NCBI GenBank assembly: GCA_046306335.1
Contig: JBKDXM010000003.1
Span: 1 to 41,260, forward strand
Length of the DNA: 41,260 bases
Origin: UBA2386 sp046306335
Lineage (GTDB): Bacteria > Planctomycetota > UBA1135 > UBA2386
Reading direction: 5' to 3'
Shown here: positions 7,860 through 15,322 of the stretch, in pieces
Position numbering within the stretch: the first letter of the stretch is position 1
Layout: the number at the start of each line of letters is the position of its first letter
Made by a program: the position numbers and the translations under genes
Notes under the pieces: model-generated
Told to the model about the DNA's origin: nothing
The model's input: the letters and a program-made list of their open reading frames with translations, nothing else
Databases searched by the model: none

Positions 7860-9905
7860 ATGCCAAACTCCACCACCGACCCCATCACCAAGTCGCAGTT
7901 CAAGCTCGGCTTGGACTGTATCCACAAGCTCCAGCACGCGCGCAACAAGTTGCCGCAACGGTCGCGCGACGACGACCTGCTGCGCTTGTTGGCAGAAGGC
8001 GGAGCGGCGGTGGAAGCGCTCGTGCGCGCCACCGAACCCGGGCTGCTGATCGGCGGCTTTGGCGAAGACGCCGTCGCACAGTCGCGCGCCGCCTTGCTCC
8101 GCGCGGCGCAGGCGGCTTCGGCCGGGCGCGCGACGACGCTGTACGAGGTGACCATCTGCGACGAGGGCTTCCTCGCACGGCTCGACCTCGTTCGCATACG
8201 GCCGGATGGCATCGATCTGGTCGAGATCAAGTCGAAGAGCGTCGATGCGCCGGGAGGCCATGTCGACGACGAAGCGTTCTTCAACGCCAACGGCGACGTC
8301 GATGGCGACTGGGCGGCCTACGTCCGCGACCTCGCGTTTCAGCATGCGCTCCTGCGGCGCTGGCTCGCTACCCAACTCGACGAACTGGCCACGGCATCCA
8401 AGCACCGCATCACGCCCAAGCTGCTGCTGACCAACAAGGCCGGCACCGCGACCGTGGCCACGATCCTGGACCGCCGCAACTACCAATCACACTACCGACA
8501 CACGCCACACGGCGTGCGCGCCGAGGTCGAGCACATCGGCAACGGCGCCGACCGCAGCCTGTTGGTCGAAGTCGACATGTCCAGGGCGGTGCAAATCATG
8601 GAGGCTGACGCGCAATCCCGGACCCATCGCTTCGAGGGCCGAGGGATCCAAGCTTGCATGGCCGAGATGCGGCGCATCGTCGACTCGGACACGTGGCCTG
8701 AGGCGACCGCGTCCCTCACGCCCGCATGCAAACGCTGCGAATTCCGCGTGAAGGACGATGTGGAGTCCGGGTTCCTTCGCTGCTGGGGTGCTGACGTCGG
8801 GTCCATGCCCCACCACGTCCTGACGTTGAGCCACATCACGAAGGAGCAATGCGAGCAGGCGATCGAATCCAGGCAACGAGGCGCCAAGGTGACCGATGTC
8901 GACGCAGCGAGCATCGCAAGCCGTCAGCGCATGCAGTACGAGTCTCTGCGGCGCAACCAACCGATCGTGGCCCAGCGCTTTGCATCGGCACCCAGCCGAG
9001 CGCTGAAGATCGCGAACGTCACCGGGCCAGTGCACTTCCTCGACTTCGAGACCTTCGCGCATCCCATCCCAGCTCGCGTAGGTGGCCACCCCTTCGAAGT
9101 CGTGCCGTTCCAGTTCGAAGGGCATCGCCTGCCATCGCCGAACGCACCGCTCTCCGAGCGCGTGCAACTCGATGGATTCCTCGAAATCGCCGACCCCGAC
9201 CCCCGGCGCGCCTTCGTCGATGCGCTGCGCCAACAACTCGGGTCCGAGGGACCGATCTTCCACTGGCACAGCTACGAGCGGACGGTCCTGAATGCGATCG
9301 TACGAAGCCTCGGGCATGACCGACTGCCTGGCGACGATGAGCGCCGCGCCTTCCTTGCCACCCTCGTCGGCCCCAACGGCGAGGGCGACGGTCGCCTCGT
9401 CGACCTGCTCGTGATCGCCCAGTCCGCCTTCTACCACCCCGACATGCACGGCAGCTACTCGATCAAGCGCGTGCTGCCGATCGCGTGGGCAGAGCCGTCG
9501 ATTCGACGACACTTTGCCCCCGGTCACGGCACCATTGGCGACCCAACTGCGTACACCGGCGCGACCGACCCCTACGCGGAACTGCCATCACCACCCGAGG
9601 ACCTGCTGCAGGCGCTCGGCGGCGTCGATGCGGTGCACGCGCTGGCCACCGCGGACGACGAAGAGTCGCGCGGCTCCGCGATCCGCAACGGCGGCATGGC
9701 CATGCTGGCCTACCAATTCGCGCGCATGCTCGGCTCGCCGCGTGATCCCGCAGTCACGACACAGCTTCGGCAGTACTGCCGACTCGACTCCGCGGCGATG
9801 GTGATGGTGTACGCGCTGATGCGAGACCTCGTGCCGAGCTGGTCGCAGTACGGGGACAGCAAAGCACGCCGAGACCGGCGTTCACCGCGGCCGACCGGAC
9901 AATAG
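7860..9905 (+). CDS. DUF2779 protein: Cas4/RecB-like nuclease joined to an exonuclease-like domain
   Basis: A 681-aa two-domain protein. The N-terminal half looks like a Cas4/RecB-family PD-(D/E)XK nuclease: D109 in LARLDLVRI, then E122 and K124 in LVEIKSKS. C20 plus C290, C293 and C308 are spaced like the four ligands of a Cas4-type iron-sulfur cluster. The C-terminal half is DUF2779, with LDFETF (D395, E397) and YCRLD (D643) resembling the first and last motifs of DEDD 3'-5' exonucleases. A protein cutting and then trimming nucleic acid is inferred, not shown. The start has GAGGG 7 nt upstream; a further in-frame ATG at 7767 lacks this. It is probably co-transcribed with the DUF2130 gene. 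The domain assignment is firm and the function open. Confidence 0.85.
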   Translation: MPNSTTDPITKSQFKLGLDCIHKLQHARNKLPQRSRDDDLLRLLAEGGAAVEALVRATEPGLLIGGFGEDAVAQSRAALLRAAQAASAGRATTLYEVTICDEGFLARLDLVRIRPDGIDLVEIKSKSVDAPGGHVDDEAFFNANGDVDGDWAAYVRDLAFQHALLRRWLATQLDELATASKHRITPKLLLTNKAGTATVATILDRRNYQSHYRHTPHGVRAEVEHIGNGADRSLLVEVDMSRAVQIMEADAQSRTHRFEGRGIQACMAEMRRIVDSDTWPEATASLTPACKRCEFRVKDDVESGFLRCWGADVGSMPHHVLTLSHITKEQCEQAIESRQRGAKVTDVDAASIASRQRMQYESLRRNQPIVAQRFASAPSRALKIANVTGPVHFLDFETFAHPIPARVGGHPFEVVPFQFEGHRLPSPNAPLSERVQLDGFLEIADPDPRRAFVDALRQQLGSEGPIFHWHSYERTVLNAIVRSLGHDRLPGDDERRAFLATLVGPNGEGDGRLVDLLVIAQSAFYHPDMHGSYSIKRVLPIAWAEPSIRRHFAPGHGTIGDPTAYTGATDPYAELPSPPEDLLQALGGVDAVHALATADDEESRGSAIRNGGMAMLAYQFARMLGSPRDPAVTTQLRQYCRLDSAAMVMVYALMRDLVPSWSQYGDSKARRDRRSPRPTGQ

Positions 9906-10036
9906 GAAGGTCCGCGGCGGTGGAAGCGAATCGTCAGAGGAGTGGCAGTCTGCGCCCTTTGGAGTTGGTCACGGGGCCTCGGGGGATCCAACGCTGGCGC
10001 GCAGGGTAGAGGGTAAGAGGGAACGCGGGCAGAAGG

Positions 10037-13000
10037 TTACTCCGGCAGAGTCCTCGCGAGACGCAGGCCGATGCGGTCGCTCCGGTCGCCTGGCCCGTAC
10101 CTGCTGCGGAACGCGGCGCGGCAGTAGCAGGCGCTAGTGCTCCACTCCCCGCCGCGCAGCACCCGCGTGCCGGCGGCGCGCGACGGTTTTTCCGTGCCAC
10201 TGCTGGGGTAGTCCTTGTAGCCATCTTGGCACCACTCGCAGACGTTGCCGTGCATTTCGTGCAAGCCCCAGGCATTCGCCGGCAGTGAGCCGACAGCAAC
10301 CGTGCACTCGCGGTAGAGCCCCTTGCTCGCGCCACCGTACGGAACGTTGCCGCGGTAGTTGACCTGCGCCGGCGTGACCGTTGCGCCAAACGAGAACGGT
10401 GTCGTCGTCCCTGCCCGGCAGGCATACTCCCATTCCGCTTCGCTCGGCAGACGCATGCCGCCGCCCGCCTTGTTCAGGAACTTCTGGCAATCGTCCCAAC
10501 TCACCGTCTCCACCGGCAGGTCGTCGCCCTTGCGTTTACTCGGGTTGCTGCCCATCACCTTGCGCCACTGCGCTTGCGTGACGGCAGTCTTGCCGAGGTA
10601 GAAGGGCTTGCGGATCACTCGGCGGTGCTGCACTTCGTCCTCCTCGCGTCCCAGCTCGTCTTCGGCCGACCCCATGAGGAACTCACCAGCGGGAATCAGC
10701 ACCAGCACGGCCCCCGTCAGCCGATGCACGATCTCGCGTGGCTTCCCGGTGATCGGATCCACTTCACCACGCGCCTCGAACACCGACCAAATGTCCTCCG
10801 GCGATGCCGTCGCGGACGCCGCTACCGTGGACGCGGATAGGGGCTGCGCCGAGCCTGCGCCCCCAGCGAGCAACGCCTCGAAAGCGGGCTGATCGAGGAC
10901 CCGGACACCAAGTTCCTCCGCCTTGTCGCGCTTGGATCCGCCACCCTCGCCAACGACGAGGTCCGTGACCTTCTTGGTGAGGCTGGCCGCCACATGGCCG
11001 CCGCCTCGCTTGACGCGCGACTCGGCCTCTGCCCGCGTCATGCCATCCAGCGTACCAGTGAAGCAGAAGACCCGGCCCGCGAACGCCGTCGCGCCTACGT
11101 CTCCGGCACCATGTGCGCCAGCGGGAGACTTGGGCGACGGAAGCCCTGCGCTTGGCTTCAAGGCCTTTGCCTTGCGCACTTTCGTCGGACCACTCTTCCG
11201 CGAAGCGGGACGCACTACCGCGGACTTGAGCAGGGCGTCGAATGCATCCTGCTCGTGGATCCGCAAGCCAAGCATCTCCGCCTTCGCACGCTTGGAGCCT
11301 GCGCCCGGCCCCACCACGACGTCGGTCACCTTGGCGGTGATCTCTGCCGCCGTCTTCGCACCGTGCTTCTTGACCGCAGCTTCCGCCTGCTGCCTCGTCA
11401 TGCCCGCGAGCGTGCCGGTGAAGCAGAAGACGCGCGACGAAAAGTCGATCGATTCTGACTCGCCGACGGTCGGTGCCGGCGTCTCCAGACCGACCGCCGC
11501 CGCCTTCAGCAGTTCCGCCGCTGCTTGGCGCTGCGACTCTACGTCACTCGGGAGATCTTCGCCAAGACCAGCTGGCAGATACTTGAGTCGCTGGATTGCG
11601 CCATCGACCAATTCTTGCGGCGACAACGACCACGATAGCAGTTGGGACAGGCGCGCACGCACCACGTCGATATCGACTGCGCCTTGCTGGATCGCGTGCA
11701 CCGCCGCCACGGCGAGCAACGCCGATGGGACGTCCGCGACGTTGCTCACGCTGACGCGGAAACACCCATTGGCACATTCCACGCCTCCGTTGCGCTCCAA
11801 CGAGGGCCGCTTGCGCCATTCCGGCGCATCGAAGCACCCGCCGTCCTGCTGATCGATTTCAAAGGCGCTGTGCAGGTCGTTCCACGGCGTGTGGCTAAGG
11901 CGCACTTTGCCACTGCACTTGCCATACTCTTCTCTCTTGGCAAGACCGCCGACGGTGACACAAAGAGCGGCTTCGTGACACACCGGACAACGCGCGGGAT
12001 CCGGCTTGCTTCGCTTGCCGACGTTCGACGGCTCGGCGCGGCGAACCTGCAGAACGGCACGCGGCAGCGTCAGCAGGCTGCTCCTCGACGGGCCGAACAT
12101 GTCATACTCCCCGATGTCGTTCCAACTCGACTCGATGATGCTGGGGGCGAAGGGCGCCTGACACTGGTCGCACTTGACGGCAACCTTGACATCAAGGTAG
12201 CTGGTGCATTCATCCGTATCGCATATCAATCCTTCGACGCCTTCCGCTTGTGCGTCATCGACGTCCACGTCCGTCAAGTCGGCGACGGCCTTGAGCACTG
12301 CATCGCTCACCGCCTTTTGGGTCAACGTTTCGCCGATCTTGCGCACGAGTTGCAGGGCGGTGAACTCCGTCTTGGAGTAGCGCGAAGAGAACGGGCTCGA
12401 CAAGGACGGGCTACCGCACTCTTCGCACACCACGTGCACGCCACCCAGGCCGTCGATGCGGTCAAGGTCGAAGGCAACGAAATGTGCTGGGGCCCCAACG
12501 CCACTGGACTCGATCTTGTAGTACATCGAAGTTCGCCCAACGACGAACGGGCGAAGGTCCCGAATCGAAGTCGGGCCGCGCAGCGTGAGAAACTCCAGCT
12601 TGACCAGCGCCTCGACCCCAGCGAGATCCGAGAGGTCAGGGCACGCGTCGACTTCCAACTCCTGGAGCTGCGTCAGCGCCTCGATACCCGACAACGACTT
12701 CAGCCCGGCGCAATTCTTCAGCACAAGCTTCTTGATGCTCGACGCGCCCCCTGTCGCCGCGCGAGCCTTCACCGAACCATCCGCAACCGCGATTCCAATC
12801 CCTACCAAGGACTCCAGCGCGCCGCATTCGACAATGGCAACCTGCGACAAGCTGGGCAATGCGCCGATGCCTGCCAGTGATCGGAGACTGGGGCACCCGT
12901 ACAACCCCAGCGACTCGAGGCCAGTCAGCCGCTGCAGCGCTTTGAGATCCTCCAGATCGGGCACCTTGAGCGACACCGACTTGCAAGTGGGAAGATCGCG

Positions 13001-14632
13001 CAGCTCAAGGTATTGGGCGCAGAATCGCTCCGTGAGCAGTTGGATGCTCGCGAGTGCCGCACAGTCGACGAGGCGAATGGTCAGCGGCGGCTCGGCACGC
13101 GGCCGAGAGTCTTTGTACCCACGGAAGTCGAAGGCCTTCAGGCCATGGCAACGCTCGATATCGACTCGCGTCAACTGGTGATTCTGGCCGAAACCAGCGG
13201 GCAGCGCATCCCACGCCACATCCTCGTCACGCAATACAACGCGCCGAACCCCCAGCATGCCATTTGGACCGCAGGCCGATTGCAACTCCTCGGGCCAGTA
13301 CTTGATGTTGGAACTTCCAGCTAGCTCACGGTGAAGCCGCTTCGTCAAGATCTTCAATGCCCCTAGCGTCACAGGAACGCGGGCGCTGCGAAATGCGATT
13401 GCAGCATCTTCGGTCATGCCATTTGCGCAATGTATTTCCAGCGCACCATTGCCGTCCTTGCCAGCTAGAAAGCTAGCTACGTCCGCTTCCATCGGTGCAA
13501 CCGTTCTCACAGACAGCTCGCCGACCTGAAGAGCGAGCGCTTTCGCGGGCTCAACGTCTAAATGGTGCACAGAAACGCCTAGCGATGGCCTACCCGCATC
13601 CACCATGGCCTTGGCAACATTGGGGCCGATGGCGTCACTCGACCAAAATGATGTATTGGCAAGAACTTTCTTTGCGAGGGCGACATGGCCATCGTCGTCA
13701 CCAAATACGCAAGCCTCTAGATGCAATTCTCCGGAAAACTGCGCAAGTGCGGCAGCCACCGAAGATTCCATACCATCGCGAACAATCAGACTTAGCTCCG
13801 GGCATGCCGAGCATGCAATCGCCTCTGCGAGCAAATGAGTCACGCTGTCGAATTCCAGGCGCAGGGGAGATTTCGCATCTCTAAGCAAAATGGCTAATTC
13901 TGCTTGCTCAGGGCGCTTGCATGACGCGCCCCATCCACCCTCAAGCGTCACTCGACCAGCGCCTGCACAGAGCAACGCCAGAGCCTGGCTCGAAAGCAAG
14001 GAAGACCCTGCAATCCGAACGCTTGCATTGCTACATGCAAGCAATTCCGCAAAGTCCACAGAAACTTCTTCTAATTCCGGCAGCCACAACTCACATTTTA
14101 TACCGCGCAGGCCGGTGAGAAGTTGAGGCGATATCATTGCCAGACCTTCTAGCACGAGAGTCGCTTCGGCCGGCAGAACTTTTGCAAAGACAGCAAGTGC
14201 GTCAGCGGATAGACCATCGGCACCCCTGATCACCATAGCGTTCCTCAATTCCGCTTCCGCGCCCTCGAAGCACAGCGCATATAACATTGCAAGCGAGGGA
14301 CCCATTTCGGCGCCGTGCTGGCAAATCGACAGGAAGTGAGCCTTGTACCGCGACACCTTCTCCGATTCTCCAGGACATCCGACCCTGAGCTTTCCCCTCG
14401 CACAGAGTGGCATAAGCGCCTCGGCGACGTCCTCGCTGAATTCAGCGCTTCCGATATCAATGCAACCGCCATCGAAGCTTGCGAGCGCAAGCGCGGACTC
14501 GACTGACATGGTCTGGAGGCACCGCAGCCGAACACGATCGCGCCGCTTGGCTAACAACCGAGCATCATGAGCATCGAGATGGACAATCGAATCGGAATCG
14601 ATTTCGTGGTCTGTGTTCGACATGGAATCCAT
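10037..14632 (-). CDS. Leucine-rich repeat / zinc-binding / tandem BRCT / FGE-sulfatase (C-type lectin fold) fusion protein
   Basis: A 1531-aa multidomain protein that I do not recognise as a named family. Residues of about 60-490 are a diverged solenoid of Leu/Ala-rich repeats and about 490-695 are clear leucine-rich repeats (LESLGLYGCPSLRSLAGI and similar). About 730-960 holds scattered Cys pairs (CEEC, CDQC, CPVC) suggesting zinc ribbons. Two DNA-ligase-type BRCT domains follow at about 1063-1137 and 1183-1256, both with RVFCFTGTL and a GSKxxKA motif. The last domain, about 1308-1531, is FGE-sulfatase/SUMF1 (IPAGEFLMGS, MHGNVCEWCQDGY, RVLRGGEW). Of the two FGE catalytic cysteines only the second position is kept, so binding is likelier than formylglycine formation. 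BRCT domains suggest contact with DNA or phosphoproteins. GGAG precedes the start by 5 nt. No signal peptide is seen, so it is cytoplasmic. Codons 1 to about 435 are visibly less GC-rich than the rest. Confidence 0.85.
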   Translation of the reverse strand: MDSMSNTDHEIDSDSIVHLDAHDARLLAKRRDRVRLRCLQTMSVESALALASFDGGCIDIGSAEFSEDVAEALMPLCARGKLRVGCPGESEKVSRYKAHFLSICQHGAEMGPSLAMLYALCFEGAEAELRNAMVIRGADGLSADALAVFAKVLPAEATLVLEGLAMISPQLLTGLRGIKCELWLPELEEVSVDFAELLACSNASVRIAGSSLLSSQALALLCAGAGRVTLEGGWGASCKRPEQAELAILLRDAKSPLRLEFDSVTHLLAEAIACSACPELSLIVRDGMESSVAAALAQFSGELHLEACVFGDDDGHVALAKKVLANTSFWSSDAIGPNVAKAMVDAGRPSLGVSVHHLDVEPAKALALQVGELSVRTVAPMEADVASFLAGKDGNGALEIHCANGMTEDAAIAFRSARVPVTLGALKILTKRLHRELAGSSNIKYWPEELQSACGPNGMLGVRRVVLRDEDVAWDALPAGFGQNHQLTRVDIERCHGLKAFDFRGYKDSRPRAEPPLTIRLVDCAALASIQLLTERFCAQYLELRDLPTCKSVSLKVPDLEDLKALQRLTGLESLGLYGCPSLRSLAGIGALPSLSQVAIVECGALESLVGIGIAVADGSVKARAATGGASSIKKLVLKNCAGLKSLSGIEALTQLQELEVDACPDLSDLAGVEALVKLEFLTLRGPTSIRDLRPFVVGRTSMYYKIESSGVGAPAHFVAFDLDRIDGLGGVHVVCEECGSPSLSSPFSSRYSKTEFTALQLVRKIGETLTQKAVSDAVLKAVADLTDVDVDDAQAEGVEGLICDTDECTSYLDVKVAVKCDQCQAPFAPSIIESSWNDIGEYDMFGPSRSSLLTLPRAVLQVRRAEPSNVGKRSKPDPARCPVCHEAALCVTVGGLAKREEYGKCSGKVRLSHTPWNDLHSAFEIDQQDGGCFDAPEWRKRPSLERNGGVECANGCFRVSVSNVADVPSALLAVAAVHAIQQGAVDIDVVRARLSQLLSWSLSPQELVDGAIQRLKYLPAGLGEDLPSDVESQRQAAAELLKAAAVGLETPAPTVGESESIDFSSRVFCFTGTLAGMTRQQAEAAVKKHGAKTAAEITAKVTDVVVGPGAGSKRAKAEMLGLRIHEQDAFDALLKSAVVRPASRKSGPTKVRKAKALKPSAGLPSPKSPAGAHGAGDVGATAFAGRVFCFTGTLDGMTRAEAESRVKRGGGHVAASLTKKVTDLVVGEGGGSKRDKAEELGVRVLDQPAFEALLAGGAGSAQPLSASTVAASATASPEDIWSVFEARGEVDPITGKPREIVHRLTGAVLVLIPAGEFLMGSAEDELGREEDEVQHRRVIRKPFYLGKTAVTQAQWRKVMGSNPSKRKGDDLPVETVSWDDCQKFLNKAGGGMRLPSEAEWEYACRAGTTTPFSFGATVTPAQVNYRGNVPYGGASKGLYRECTVAVGSLPANAWGLHEMHGNVCEWCQDGYKDYPSSGTEKPSRAAGTRVLRGGEWSTSACYCRAAFRSRYGPGDRSDRIGLRLARTLPE

Positions 14633-14932
14633 GTTGGCTCCGAATGTGGTCGGAATTCACTCCGCCGTCGGCCTTTTCTGCGCTCTCCAAATACTAACCG
14701 GTTACGTGCATCGCGCAACAACGGACACCCAGAACAGGGCTGCTTTCTCTCCAGGCTCCGGCGTGCAAGGCCTGTGCTTGTTCCGTGCCGGCACGCTGCC
14801 GCAAGCATCGGCGAGACCTTGGGCACGCAACCGTCCCACCACGGGCATCCGCCTTGCAAACCGTTGTCCGGCCTGCGTCACGTGCACAGCAAGCACGATG
14901 CATGTATCCTACGGGCCTTCAAGGAGACCTCC
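14633..14932. other. Divergent intergenic region
   Basis: About 300 bp between the leftward LRR-BRCT-FGE gene and the rightward 48-aa gene. It holds the weak leftward promoter listed separately and a -10-like TATCCT (14905-14910) before the small gene. Short open frames here show no start signal or family resemblance, and I see no repeat or RNA gene. Confidence 0.5.
14691..14718 (-). promoter_or_regulatory. Possible promoter for the LRR-BRCT-FGE gene
   Basis: On the minus strand TTGCGC (14718-14713) and TAGTAT (14696-14691) are separated by 16 bp, about 60 bp upstream of the start codon. The -35 match is weak, and the call rests mainly on the A/T-rich -10 in an otherwise GC-rich spacer. Confidence 0.35.
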
Positions 14933-15079
14933 ATGGCGAAGAACGGCACATGTCCCGATTGCGGGCGAGAGCACGTCTGGTTGTTCCGTTGCACGAAGTG
15001 CGGGCACGTGCAGTGCACCTGGATCCCGTGTCGCAACGGGTCCTGCAACCTCTGTGGTGCGTCGCTGAAGTCCACCTGA
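14933..15079 (+). CDS. 48-aa zinc-ribbon-like small protein
   Basis: A very small protein with eight cysteines in 48 residues (C7, C10, C20, C23, C28, C33, C38, C41), including three CxxC pairs, plus H14 and H25. The pattern fits one or two zinc ribbons of the rubredoxin-like or double-ribbon kind. The function is unknown; a nucleic-acid or protein-binding adaptor is possible. The start is well supported: AAGGAG lies 6 nt upstream of the ATG, the best ribosome binding site in this part of the window, which argues that this is a real gene despite its size. It is divergent from the LRR-BRCT-FGE gene, which also carries CxxC ribbons, and convergent with the giant helicase gene. Confidence 0.7.
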   Translation: MAKNGTCPDCGREHVWLFRCTKCGHVQCTWIPCRNGSCNLCGASLKST

Positions 15080-15106
15080 GCAGCCTCGGCGCGCTGCCTG
15101 CGCCAA

Positions 15107-15123
15107 CGCTGCCCCCGGCAGCG
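15107..15123 (+). terminator. Small hairpin after the zinc-ribbon gene
   Basis: CGCTGCC-CCC-GGCAGCG forms a perfect 7-bp stem with a 3-nt loop, 27 nt after the stop of the 48-aa gene. There is no T-run, so at most a weak or factor-dependent terminator. A second GC-only palindrome (CGCGCCGG-T-CCGGCGCG, 15301-15317) lies just beyond the stop of the convergent helicase gene. Confidence 0.3.
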
Positions 15124-15322
15124 CCGATCTCGGTGCGGGCTGGCCGGCGACGTCGGACGCGGCGCTGCGTGCGCCTGGAACCCGGCTGCCCATTGGGCGG
15201 CATGCAACTGTTCTGGCTGCGCGCGGCGCCGCCTGCGCGGGCGCGCGGGTCCCTGAAACCGTGGGCAAGCGCGCCGTCCTCCCAGGGCGAAGACGTGCGA
15301 CGCGCCGGTCCGGCGCGCCGGC

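Noticed and set aside
10037..10700. FGE-sulfatase domain as an active formylglycine-generating enzyme
   Set aside because: The first catalytic Cys position (two residues after the GGEW Trp) is Thr, and no sulfatase gene is nearby.
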